In this document: piece by piece, positions 20,640 to 31,640 of the stretch
How positions within the stretch are numbered: position 1 is the first letter of the stretch
Layout of the letters: the number at the start of each line of letters is the position of its first letter
Assembly (NCBI GenBank): GCA_004194705.1
Contig: SADC01000210.1
Coordinates: forward strand, 62,001 to 126,000
DNA from: Ditylenchus dipsaci
Lineage: Eukaryota > Nematoda > Chromadorea > Rhabditida > Anguinidae
Length of the DNA stretch: 64,000 nucleotides
Direction: 5' to 3'
Notes under the pieces: generated by a model
Seen by the model: only the letters and a program-made list of their open reading frames with translations
Told to the model about the DNA's origin: nothing
Databases searched by the model: none
Translations under genes and position numbers: made by a program

Positions 20640-21800
20640 GTCCGTACAAACACATAAATAACACCCCATAAATAACCGCCCTAACACTACGTGTACGCAA
20701 AGCAAGTCAAAGTCAACGTCAAGGTCAAAGGCAAAGTCAAGGTCAAAGTTACTAGGTGTATACGCACAGAAAGTCAAAGTAACAGTCAAGGTCAAAGTCA
20801 AAGGCAAAGTCAGGGTGAAAGTCAAAGTCATGAGGTGTGTACGCGCAGGAAGTCAAAGTCAAGGTCATCAATCAAAAACAATTTACTCATCCACAGAATT
20901 CTAACGGAAACTTTATTAGACAATTGATCTTTTGAATTTTTTTACTTTTTCGGGATCCAAAACATATTTTTGGACTAAATCGGGTATGCTGAAGATGGTT
21001 TGATAATGCGAAAATGCCGTTTTGTAAATACTTTTTGAGTTTTGGAAAATAATTGATTTTACCTAAATCAATTACTCCCCAATACTCGAAAAATATCCGA
21101 GAAAACAGCATTTTACCCCTATCAAACCATCTTTAGCATGCCCGAGTTAGTCCAGAAAATAGGTTTTGAATCCTAAAAAACGTAAAATTTTTTTGCACCA
21201 AGTGGACGACCACTTGTTTGGTTGCTTCAGACTGAAAAATTTAAAAGGTCCGCAAATTCACCGAAGGGTGGATTTACCACGAGTGAATTGACCGGAGGAT
21301 ATCCACCTGACCAGGCGGTACCTATCCAAGCTTCGGAGACCGGAAGGGTTACCACTTTAAAGTGGGTTAGTTGCTCAGGTTATTTCTGAAAACATTGTAT
21401 GTAGCAGCAGAATGCACCACTGATCAGTAAAGAAGATCAAAAATAAGACACAAAAATTCTGAAAAAACTTTGACTTTGACTTTCTGTTTCAAACTTTTTT
21501 GAAACGCCAGTCAAAGTCAAGGCAAAGTCAAGGCAAAGTTAAAGTCAAAGTCATGCGTACACGACCAAAGTCAAAGTCAAGGTCAAAGGCAAAGTCAAAG
21601 TAGACTTGCAGGTTGACTTGCAAGTCAACTTTCTGTGCGTACCCACAAAAAACTTTGACTTTGACCTTGACTTTGACTTGCTCTGCGTACACGAGGCATA
21701 AATAACCCTTTTGGGGTGTTATTTATGGGGTATCTTTTAGGCTTAGGTTTCAGTAGGTTATTTATGACACTTTTTTGTTGGATGGGGGTTATTTATGTCC
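20640..21800. mobile_element. Composite inverted element with CATAAATAAC words and AAAGTCAAGGTC arrays
   Basis: ACATAAATAACACCCC / CATAAATAACC words at 20651-20682 are mirrored at 21700-21800 (GGTTATTTATG). Inside these, hexamer arrays of GTCAAA/GTCAAG (20700-20865) face GACTTTGACC arrays (21465-21685), each broken by GTGTACGC(A/G) spacers. The centre (20935-21240) is a further hairpin. 21240-21365 is a distinct, more GC-rich stretch I cannot assign. Confidence 0.7.
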
Positions 21801-23159
21801 GACAGTCGAAAAATCCATAAACTATATGAGACATATGACTCTTAGTTCCCCAACTTTAAGAGGGTGGTCACCTTTTTTGAATTTTAGGTTAGAATCAGCG
21901 TAAAGTTTTAAATCGAAATAGAAAATGGATGTTCTACCGGTTGAATGTTAATTGACTTATAAATCAACCTTATATTAGAAACTGAATCATTCAAGTCAAA
22001 ATTTGTCCAACAAATCTCAGCCGTAGAGTATGTAGCTCAGGGCATCTGACAGCAATGAAGCAAGCTGATGATCTTCAATTTTGCTACAATCAAATATTGT
22101 CAGGCTTCTCAGTGTTAAAGGCAAACGCTCAAAAGATTTTTTCGACAAGGACTTCCAAGCAAATAAACTTTTTCCAGATTTGTGCAAGTGTTGAACAGAC
22201 GAGTCATTGATATTGGCTGTGAGGAAATCAACAAATCTTCTCATTCTTAAAAAATTTAGTTTCTGTTAAAGACTAACCCTACGCGTACAATGGAGGATAG
22301 CGATGCTCTTAAGGCCCTTGAAGCGATTTGCAATTTGTCCAAGCTGAGCTGTAGATATATGGCGGGTAAGACTTTCAAAATGTTGCAGCTGATTGACTGG
22401 AATGTGGTTCAAGATCTTGAACCAACGAATGCTCAATCCATGATTCATTTGATTCAAGTTTAATTCTTTCAAATATGGAGCAAATTTGTAGCAACCTTTA
22501 AAATCTGGAAAACAATTCATTTTTAAATGTCAAATAACAAGTCAATAATCACTCTGTGTTTTAGTTCTTTTTTGCTAAGTTTATAGTTAAGTCCTTTTTG
22601 CAAATCTGACATGTTCAGAGAAGTCATTGTAGGCCAAATGCCAGTGCAAACAATGTCCCTCCATTTGCGACACACTTGCTCTAGGTTAAGTTTGTTCTTC
22701 AAGTCGGTTAACTCAAAGATGGAGAGCTGAATTTTAGTAATGATTTTAGCAAAATAAGACTATGCTTTGAAGATGATTACCAGTATTTCAAGTGGCAAGT
22801 CCTGTATTACAAACGTTTTTTTGATTGGTGACAGTTTATTGCTTGACGTGAGATGCTAAATATTCAAAAATGTTTAAGATTTGCTTTTTTGTAGGTATAA
22901 CATGTTGCCTTGCTCAAGCGACTTCTTTTAACAAGAGACTTAGGCTTGACCATAAATATAGGGCGTTTTCGAAGATTGTAGCTAGTAGACATCTTTGAGT
23001 ATTCAGATAAATCTAGTAATTGTTAAGACAAAGAATTTTTCGTGGAAAAGTCCAATAAGAATTTTGTTTAAAATTTTTTGTTGAGGGATATCATAGATAA
23101 GACAACATTTGATACAATCACAAAACTTTCAATTATTTGCCCGAATAACGCCAGTATTG

Positions 23160-23618
23160 AAGGAGGAGTGAAAGCTGTTAAGGAGATAGTCTCGACACGA
23201 AAGGATTAATCCAAGCATTTGTGCCTATGAAATGTGCTTTTAGAGCAATATTTTGTCGACAACTCGGTGTTGCGATCTCAGACAAATTTGTGCAGAATTA
23301 AAGTTGGATCAGTATTATCGATATCAGAATTCCTAATTATTTCAAAAAACGTCTTCAAAATCAAAATGGAAAAAGGTAAAATCCATTGAAAAAAGGTTGA
23401 TTAGTCTTCTGTTGCATTTGGATTTTAGGGCATTTTTTTGAAGGAATTTAGAAATTCTGATATTGATGATGCTGATCCAACTTTTAATTCTGCACAAGTT
23501 TGTCTGAGACCGCACACCGAGTTGGCGACAAACATGATTCAAAAACCACATTAAAAAAACACAAAAGTTGGGATAATCCTTTCGTGTCAAGACTATTTCC
23601 TTAACAGCTTTCACCCCT
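23160..23618. repeat. Diverged palindrome, ~200-bp arms
   Basis: GAGTGAAAGCTGTTAAGGAG at the left mirrors CCTTAACAGCTTTCACCCC at the right, with arms about 85-90% alike by eye. The right end is interrupted by the next element; its expected remainder CCTCCTTTAACGG resumes at 24471. Confidence 0.7.
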
Positions 23619-24470
23619 CACGGCGTGTCAAACACGTCAAATGACCAAATCGGGCTTGGCGTTCTGTTTTAATGAAAATTCAAAATTATTTTTCATTTTT
23701 TAATACCATTGACAAAAATATGCTCAATTTTATGCACTAAATATTCATAAGATTGTTTGTTATAATTTCTATGAATACTTCTTGTCTAAAAGTCTGCTTC
23801 GAATTCAATTTCCCCTATTTAAAGGGAGGACGTACTTTATATACGCATTGTCTAGTTCATAGGTTCAAATCCGCCTGGGTGCATACCCTATTTTTTACCC
23901 CATTTTTTCATGTTTTATTTACAAGTTTGGTATCAAAATGATCTTCAGTCTCTTGGCTATCCAACAAGACCATCAGCACAGGGTTTAAGAATGATCATGA
24001 CTGAGTTGCAGGCCAAAACCCCTTGAAATACCTAAAAAGTGTAAATTTACTAAAACTTGTTCGATCTCCGCATAAAGTGTTCATATGAAAAAACCAAAGA
24101 TACCAGCAGAAAGCTGGTGAAAAATACTACAAAACTGTAGGACAGATTATTTTTTCCGGAGAAATCACTGAGAACGAGCTATTTAAAGTTGGCGAGCTGA
24201 CTCTGCCAACCGCCAATTCAAACTTCTATTTGTTCAAAATCTTTGATTTCTGATAAAATTAGGTAAATTTTTTCACCAATCGATAGAGCGATTCCTGGGC
24301 AATCCACTGATTTAAAAATAGCTCATATAGGACACATATAAGCATGAGTTACAAATAAGAATACAAAGTTGAGAAATATGAGAAAGTTACTACAAATTTA
24401 ATCGTGTTCAAATTTTTGTCTTGACAAGAAAAATGTCGATTTGGTGTTTTGACCGATTTGACACGCCGTG
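23619..24470. mobile_element. TIR element with CACGGCGTGTCAAA ends
   Basis: CACGGCGTGTCAAA at 23619 and TTTGACACGCCGTG at 24470 are perfect 14-bp inverted ends. The element splits the palindrome at 23160. The interior has no long supported frame. Confidence 0.65.
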
Positions 24471-24479
24471 CCTCCTTTA

Positions 24480-25190
24480 ACGGCTGGCAAAATTGAAGTT
24501 TCAGGTCAAGATGCCTTTTGGGATATACTTTTGAACCTTTGCTAACACTCGAAAAGCTTGATTGCAGGCTACTTTAAGCACTGTCTGGTGCAGTTTTTCT
24601 TGCTATGTCGAACAGTATCAACCATAAATTTAAAACGGCGTTTCCACATTTATTTGTACATATTTTTGTATGAACAACGTTTTTGAAAAAAAAACAATGG
24701 TTTCTGTGAGCCAAAAATTATCATATGATTGTCATAAATACCTCCACAATATGTCATTTGAAAGCTCGCAATCTGCGCTTTCTTTTGCACATGAAATATA
24801 AAAATATATTAAAACAGTGGCAAAGTCGTGACATTGATGGTTCACAAAGGCCGCTGACCACCGTAGAGTTACTTTTTTCAATTTTTTTTCACCATCGTGC
24901 TCAGCGTGAAATTCTGCACAAGGACATACCATCAGGACGTACAGCCGTTCCCGTGTTAAAAGGTTGGGCAAATCTGGGTACTAGTTGGTTATCTGGACCT
25001 ATTTTCAAAATCATTTACACCCTTTTCTAAGCCTTATTTTGGTCAGAAACACAAAAAGGCTGACCATAAATATTTCAGTTTTCATTTAATTATTCATTAC
25101 AATCACATTACTCCATTAACGAGCAATATCAAGAGGCACTTTTCGCGGATACAAAGAACGAATATCTTTCAATAACTCTGCAAATGGATC
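24480..25190. other. No gene seen
   Basis: Mostly unique AT-rich sequence. The frame at 24725-25030 and its antisense 24732-24971 have no family resemblance or splice context. Confidence 0.4.
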
Positions 25191-25194
25191 CTCC

Positions 25195-25325
25195 CCATGT
25201 GCCCCCCGTCAGATTTTTTCCTTATTGGTCCCCCCCGGTCAGATTTTTCTCAAACGGTGTAGGTAAAATGGCCTAAAAATGGCCTGGTGCCCCCCCTCCC
25301 CGTCAGAAATTCCTGCGTACGCCAC
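25195..25325. repeat. CCCCCCGTCAGA repeat related to 9964-10132
   Basis: Three CCCC..GTCAGAttttt units and GCGTACGCCACTGG at the right. This is a truncated copy of the G-run element. Confidence 0.55.
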
Positions 25326-25339
25326 TGGTCCGGATAACC

Positions 25340-25910
25340 ACTAGTATCATCTGCATTCAAAAGTTTTTTTCACCTAATCTAAAAGCAGAAACATATTTAC
25401 AACAAAAAAAAATTGCTAACAATATGTTGACCAACTCGATTTTAAGCTTAACAGAAAGCACAGATTACTGGCTTTCTAATGACATAGTTTTGAAAGGCTT
25501 ATGATAATTAAATAAAAAGATTTTTCTCCGATCATTAATACTTTTGAATGCAAAATAACGTAAGATAAGGCCGCTCGTTTAGTCAACAACATATATTATT
25601 CGATAGAGCATTAAAAAATGCACTAGAAAGAACTTAGAATTAAAGTGTAAACAAGCTTTTCAGTGTTTGCAAGACTATCAAAGAATTTAAAAAATGTTTC
25701 TACATGAAAATGTTATTTCATTAGGAAAACCTAACTTGTGATCAATTCGCTTTCTGAAACGGCTTGAGTTCAGAATCCCGCAGGCAGAGTGTTCAGATTG
25801 TCGATATACATCATATTCGTGTTTCTCGTTACTATATGGAGCAGCGCTTAAACAGCGGCGTCGAGTCAAAGTTGCTGGCAAGACCTGCCTACTGACTTTT
25901 TTAGGCTATG
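25340..25910. other. No gene seen
   Basis: AT-rich, no repeat structure recognised. The frame at 25687-25881 is unsupported. Confidence 0.4.
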
Positions 25911-25914
25911 ATAC

Positions 25915-26620
25915 ATTTGACAATAACGAAACTTAGCAAAAACGAAAGTCGGCAACCCGAAACTTGGCAAAATGATATTTGGCAAAACGATGTTTGGCAA
26001 AACAAAAGTTGACAAAAACGAGAGCTGGCAAAAAATTGCCTTGGTTCCCCTGTTGTCAAAAAATCTAAAAATCATAAAAAGGTATGCACCGAGTGGAGTC
26101 GAAGCATCAACTTAGAATCGCCAGAACCCATCCGGAGTGGCGAAATCCAAAATAACTGCTTTTTGGGGGTCGACTGAACGAGGGGTTAAAATTTTGCGAA
26201 AATTCGATTGAGCGGATCAGAATTTAGGATTGTGGGCTTAATCGCTGAAATCATGTGATTTGGATAGTTTGAGGTGGGTTAGACTGGATAAGGAGGAGTT
26301 CTGAGCGATCAAGCCTATCGGACCGGAATTCTGATTTGCTTAATCGAATTTTCGCAAAATGTTCACCCCGTCCCTTCAGTCAACCCCAAAAAACCAGTAA
26401 TTTTTGGATTTCGGCCACTCCGGATGGGTTTCTAGGCGATTCTAAGGGGTGATGTTGAGTTGCTGGTTCGAATCCACCTGGGTGCATACCTTTTTATGAC
26501 TTTTAAACATTTTTGGACGACAGGGAGACCAAGGCAATTTTCGCCAAGTTACGTTTTGCCAAATTTCGTTTTGCCATTTTTTGATTTTGCCAAGTTTTGT
26601 TTTGAAAAACGTATCCTAGC
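25915..26620. mobile_element. Palindrome with outward tRNA-like heads and GGCAAAACGA arrays
   Basis: Layout from outside in, mirrored: GGCAAAAC(G/A)A words, a CCTTGGTYCCCCTGT motif, GGTATGCACC, a tRNA B-box (GGTTCGAATCCACC on the plus strand at about 26464), and CATCCGGAGTGGC. The centre is near 26270. 9015-9390 is a single-arm relative. Confidence 0.75.
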
Positions 26621-26854
26621 CCTTTTTATATATTTTCTCTGACATCGTATCAGCGTGGATTCTGCGCGAGGAGCTATATTGATCACTTACCGGTGCCGGA
26701 GTGTTAAGAAAACATTCACCTTTGTCATACATTGTATTCGAAAGCTTGATCTTATGGTTGTGAGTTAACAGGATGAACCTTCTTGATGCACCTCACCATA
26801 AACTTGAAGTGTCAAGATCCGGTACTTGTGCACTTGGGGCCCTTTTTTCGTTAA

Positions 26855-27140
26855 CTGTAAATAGTGTTTAGACGTCTCCTAAGTAATTCTTGGACGCTAA
26901 AAACGATAAAAAGGTTGTTTAGTATCAATTTCCGCACTAAAAAAACTAGGTTTTCAAAAAAATTTGGTTACCAAAGATTGACCGATTGCCTTGGTCCCAC
27001 GGTTAATTATCCTATATTAGGGTATCCTACCACGTTTCGATCACTGGAGCTGAGCAAAAAGAGTCTCTAATGCATGCATTATCAAGAGTCTTGCTCGGAA
27101 TTATGTCTAAGGTAAGTGAGTGCGCGCATCTCTAACCAAC
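26855..27140 (+). repeat. Interspersed repeat S, copy 1
   Basis: Contains a well-kept 115-bp block, CACTGGAGCTGAGCAAAAAG..CAAGAGTCTTGCTCGG..GTCTAAGGTAAGTG..GCGCGCATCTCTAACCA (27030-27140). The same block is at 30105-30200 and 30410-30525. Confidence 0.7.
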
Positions 27141-27169
27141 CAAGCCCCTGCGTCCCAAAGGGGACTTCC

Positions 27170-27310
27170 CGATTTTACGGATTTTGGACATTTTTGAAGC
27201 AATTGATTTTTTCAAAAAGGTCTTATCTTAACACTCTGATTTTAAAAAAATTATTAGGTAACATTGGTTTTGCAGCTCTTGAGCTGCGCTACAACATGAC
27301 GATATGGCTT
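27170..27310 (+). repeat. Half copy of palindrome family P
   Basis: ACGGATTTTGGACATTTTTG..AAGCAATTGATTTTTTC..TCTTGAGCTGCGCTACAACA matches one arm of 19255-19790. Confidence 0.7.
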
Positions 27311-27479
27311 TTTCCGTTTCTTACTCTTTTGAAGGCTACTTATTTATAAGAAACCTACTTTTTTTCATATGCTTACTTATTTCTACTTATTTTGTCGGCA
27401 GGGTGGTTTTTTATGAGAATTGAATGGCTTTCTTTTCTACAATTTTTCCATATGGCCAGCTTGCCTCTCAGCAGGCCTA

Positions 27480-27575
27480 TGCACGTGTCCACTTTTTACG
27501 GCCCGGCCCGGATATTTTTTTAGGCACAGCCAGCCCGCCTCGGAGCTTAATTTTTTTTTCGGGCCCGCCTGGGCC
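27480..27575. repeat. GC-rich patch with GGCCCGGCCCG / GGGCCCGGG
   Basis: A short, sharply GC-rich segment in AT-rich DNA with inverted GGCCCG words. Similar in style to 33819-34439 but different sequence. Confidence 0.5.
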
Positions 27576-27589
27576 CGGGTTTAGGACAT

Positions 27590-28000
27590 TTTTCCGTTGG
27601 ACATTTTTCCGTCGAAATTTTTCCGTGGTCATTTTTTTTCGTGATTGAAAAAACGAATTCTATTAGTACCATTTTGTATATCAGGTCCAGGGCTTCAAAA
27701 TGAGCTATCGACAATCAACGTTCAATTGCAAAATTTTGGATAAAAATGCCCAGTCTGACACTGAGTCACCAATTTCCACGGAAAATGTCCAACTCCTTTT
27801 TCAGTGTCAGATTGTACATTTTTATCCAAAATTTTGCAATCAGACATTGATTGTTAATAGCTCATTTTGAAGCACTGAATCTTAGCTACAAACCGTACTA
27901 ACAGAATCATTTTTCTCGATCAAGAAAAAAAAAGTACAGCCAAAAAATGACCGCCGAACAATTTTGACGGAAAAATGTCCAACGGAAAAATGTCCGATCC
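27590..28000. mobile_element. Palindromic element with GGACATTTTTCCGT words
   Basis: GGACATTTTTCCGTTGGACA repeated at the left is mirrored by CGGAAAAATGTCCAACGG at the right; the word also occurs once inverted at the centre (GGAAAATGTCCAAC, 27780). Arms contain TGAGCTATCGACAATCAACG / TTGTTAATAGCTCA. Confidence 0.75.
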
Positions 28001-28009
28001 CCTGGGCTC

Positions 28010-28690
28010 AAAAACGGCTGCCCTGTCTATTCAGTCTAGTCAATTGTAAGTTCATTTCCAAAGATATTCAAAAAATCGAACAAAAAAAGTGTGGACAACT
28101 TTACTAGATAACATCACTCGAACAGAGAAAATTTAATTTCGCAAATAACTTTCTCGACTTTTTTACTAACTGACAAATGGCTCTATCGGTTTTCACCCGT
28201 CAAATTACTGATTTACACAGTGAAGTCGTGAATTTTTTTCTTTCTCGTACTTTTCATCTTTATTTATTTGTTTTCAATTTTTACTGGAATGAAGCCCTGG
28301 ATCTTAGCTGCCTAACATGTCATCAATAAACTTCATTGTATTTTAAAAATGCAGAAAAGATCATTGTATAGACACAATTTTTGAAATCTGTTATATAAAG
28401 ACTATCGATGCACTTCTGCAAATTTCATTAAGTTAAGTTGATGTTTTCGGCAGTTTTGTTTGGACAGTTTGGTCCCAATAATCAAAATGCTTCTGGTTTT
28501 TGTATAGCATTTTTCTGTATAAACGATTGTTAAGCTTTTTTGCCGTAAAATATTTTGTGGTTCGAATTTTTTTCTCAGGACCAAAAAAGTTTGTGGCTTT
28601 CTCATGAAATCGGGGTCGAGAAACACTAATATGAGGTTATCTCCTCTACCCGATCACTCCTCGCGGAGGGAGGGGGGATTCTGAACTTGA
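28010..28690. other. No gene; repeat fragments
   Basis: 28190-28215 shares GTCAAATTACTGATTTA with 38205-38590. 28440-28580 resembles a decayed copy of the core shared by the 40561/49187/56791 elements (GTTTGGACAGTTTGGTCCC). Confidence 0.45.
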
Positions 28691-28699
28691 ATTAATTAA

Positions 28700-29190
28700 C
28701 TGAATTTCGAAAAAAAGTTGAGAGAGGCAAGACGAAAAAAGTTTGTTAGTCGTCACTAATTCTTTTTTGTTTTTGACCGGGTTTTTAAATGTATTTTACT
28801 AAGAAAACCTGAAATTCTGACACTGGATTCGTGATCAGCGTATCTAATTTGCTTGTAAAATTACTTTTAGAAGTGCATTTGAAACATCATATTTCAAATT
28901 CCTCTCAGCACATTAAATATTAAATTACTAATTATTTGTTAAATTTAAATTACTAATTAATTACTTGTTTAAAAGTGTATTGTCTTGAGAAGAATTTAAA
29001 ATATGACTTTCAAAATGTACTTACAAGAGTGGCTTTAGAAGCAAAGCAGATACGCTGACCACAAATCCGGTGTCCGAATTTTAGGTTGGCGTAGTAAGAA
29101 AAAATTCACGTTGAAAATCGGAAAGGAGTTTCAACGACTTGTAAACTTCAAAGGTCTTTTTCGTCTTGCCTCCCCCAACTTTAAAAAAAC
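28700..29190. repeat. Palindrome
   Basis: AAGTTGAGAGAGGCAAGACG..CTGACACTGGATTCGTGATCAGCG mirrors CGCTGACCACAAATCCGGTG..GTCTTGCCTCCCCCAACTT. Centre near 28940. Confidence 0.65.
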
Positions 29191-29199
29191 GTTTCGTCA

Positions 29200-30090
29200 A
29201 AACATTGCCAAATTAAATTTTCTTCCTAGTGCATTGAAATTTAATAGGATGCAGGCCGATTTCCGATTTCAATGCCGGTTTTTTTTTCAAAAATTGGTGT
29301 TCGAAAGATGCAGATTTTTTGAAAAAACACACTTTTTCGCCAAAATTTTTACAGACTGGATTTTCATTGAGTATGAACTGTTTCATTACTGAGCACCGTA
29401 CTTCGGGAGACCACAGCTCGGTGAATTACCAAAGAAAAGTGGGCGAATTTGGTGCTATTGTGTTTTTTAATTATCATAAGCTCTACCGATCCCACTTTTT
29501 ACATTTTAAATTTTCACCCAAAAATCTTGAGATCGACCTAAAGTTTTTTTGATTTTCGGGGTTTGAAAAATAACTCCACATGTGAATAACTCCACATCCT
29601 AAGCCGGACTTGCAGGTAGTAAAATAAATGACTGGTTTTCTACTTAAATTTAAAAAAAGTGCCAGAGTAAGCTGACTTTTTTCGGCAGCATTACACCGCC
29701 TTGCTCAAAATCGCCATAGATCAGGTTTTCAGCGTTTTTAGCAGCTAAAACATGTTTAAAACATATTTAGGTGGCAGTCGACACTTTTCAGCAAAAAGTT
29801 TTTCGAGGAAATGTGATTTTTTGCCTCGGTCTACCAAGGCAATCCACCCGGGAAGGGTACATGGATGACCAGAAAATGGTTGCTTTTTGTTATTTTACAC
29901 TGTTTCGGGTACTCTTTTAGTTTGCTCCTCATACTCGGGTTTTTTTAAAAGTGGCCTGAAATAACCCCTCCAACTCATTTTTTCCGCATAAAAATATATG
30001 AAAAGCATTTCCTAACACTTTGTAAATAAAAAAATCGAACTTTGTCAAAAAAAAATTGCCAACCAGCCCTTGAGGGTAGATGGTCTTTTT
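29200..30090. other. No gene seen
   Basis: AT-rich. Contains one GCCTCGGTCTACCAAGGCA hairpin (29823-29841). Open frames at 29111-29552 lack support. Confidence 0.4.
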
Positions 30091-30094
30091 CAGG

Positions 30095-30900
30095 TATTTT
30101 GTGGACATTTTTCGGTGATCTACCGCTTTTCGGTCACTGAAGCTGGGCAAAAAGAGCTTCTTTATGCATTTTCGATCAAGAGTCTCGCTCGAAATTATTT
30201 CTAAGGTATAAAGGTATAAAATTTGCTATGCATTTTTTGCACATTTGTAAATCATGTTTAAAAGACTTCTAAGTAATTTTTATATGCTTAAACGATTAAA
30301 AAGTTGCTTTCTGACACTTTTCCACGTGAAAAATAGATTTTTTGAAAAAAAATTCTTTGGCCAAAATAAGACTTATTGCCTTGGAAGACGAAGGCAAAAC
30401 ACCTTGTATTAAGGGATTCTACCGCGTTTTGGTCACTGGAGCTGGGCAAAAGAGTCGCTTAATGCATTTTTGATCAAGAGTCTTGCTCGGAATTATGTCT
30501 AAGGTAAGTGCGCGCGCGCATCTCTAACCAGGGCGCTTCGGGGGCGCAGGGGGCTTGGTTGCTTGGGTTGAGATGCGCACACCCACATACTTTAGACGCA
30601 AATCACTCGAAAGTGACTCTGGATGCATGAAAAGCATGCATACCAGAGTTTATTTATGCGGTAGGACCCAGTCAACAAAACTATGTTCAAATTCCATCTT
30701 TTTGTGGTATCCAGGTACCCTTTCAGGTTGGATTGCCTTGGGGGACCAAGGCAAAAGTCAAATTTTAGTCAAAAAAAATTTTTTTTTTCAAAAAACGATT
30801 TTTGTGTGGAAAAATGTCCGAAAATGACTTTCTTATCGTTTTAAGCACATAAAAGTTACTTAGGAGTCGTTTAAACATGATTTACAAATTAGTGAAAAAT
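30095..30900. repeat. Interspersed repeat S, copies 2 and 3, with inverted flank
   Basis: The 115-bp block occurs at 30105-30205 (partial) and 30410-30525. AGACTTCTAAGTAA..CGATTAAAAAG (30262-30302) is mirrored at 30835-30880, making the second copy part of a larger palindrome. GCCTTGGGGGACCAAGGCA lies at 30732-30752. Confidence 0.65.
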
Positions 30901-31359
30901 GCGAAACCAAACCCCCTCCCTCCCCAAGTAAATAAGTGCCTTTTTAACTTACTGTCCAATTTCGAATTATACTCAAGACAATAAGAAGAATTCGAATTTT
31001 TTGAAAATTAAATTTTCATTGATTTGAGCGGAATTAAAATAGACAGTGACATTATTATTCTAAAAGCAGTTTTAAAGGTTGATCCACTATGTTGAGCATG
31101 AATCCAGTATCAGAATTAAGAGTTTGTTCAAAGGGAAGAGAGTTGAAGAAGTTCATAATAGAAATTTTGGCTTTATATGTGTTCGCGCAACCCTTAAAAA
31201 TAGGCCTGTTAATTTTCTTTTAATTGTTTTCCCAAAATTCCTAAAAGTTTTTATTTTTTATTCATCATTCAATTTTACATTAAAAATTTGGTAAAAAAAT
31301 TGGGAAAAAATTATGAACCCTTCCCCCCATGTAACTACAAAATACCTCTAACCACTTAG

Positions 31360-31475
31360 GCCTTAGACTCGGGTAGGCCAGCGTATATTAGCACGAACTA
31401 AAAGAGCCCCTAGACCCTGTAAAAATGATAAGAAATAAAAAATTTCAAAAAAATCAACAGGGGTACCAAGGCATA
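31360..31475. repeat. GGTAGGCCAGCGTA / AACAGGGGTACCAAGGCA repeat
   Basis: CTTAGGCCTTAGACTCGGGTAGGCC followed by ATCAACAGGGGTACCAAGGC. Relatives at 11365-11570, 48215-48280, 49665-49820 and 52550-52580. Confidence 0.65.
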
Positions 31476-31640
31476 TTTTTGGCGGTATGTCAAGAATAGA
31501 ATAATAATTTCTACACTGTTCGAATAGTACATTAAAGCACTCTTCGAATAGCGGACATTCCATTAGCCTTTTTCAAAAAAAAGTTTATTTTTTACAATAG
31601 CCGTTTTAAAAAAGTACGTTTTTTTCACGGCTGTATGAGA

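Larger units (their letters stand above)
18510..22992 (-). pseudogene. F-box/LRR gene copy 3, disrupted
   Basis: Same gene structure as copies 1 and 2. Exon 1 from 22992 (MSTSYNLRKRPIFMVKPK); exon 2 at 22855-22781 (TFVIQDLPLEIL); exon 3 at 22726-22553, with a clean F-box core LSIFELTDLKNKLNLEQVCR; exon 4 at 22504-22278 (VNQLQHFESLTRHISTAQLG); exon 5 at 22216-21983 (LRR, LPLTLRSLTIFDCSKIED, with two one-base losses); the 3' part of exon 6 at about 19085-18854; exon 7 at 18806-18510 (LRIPFCPLVTDDAIIFLLEH, ends with a stop). The 5' half of exon 6 is missing and replaced by a 2.9-kb repeat cluster, and the remaining half has an in-frame TAA. It is probably a pseudogene, though its F-box exons are the best preserved of the three. 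Confidence 0.75.
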
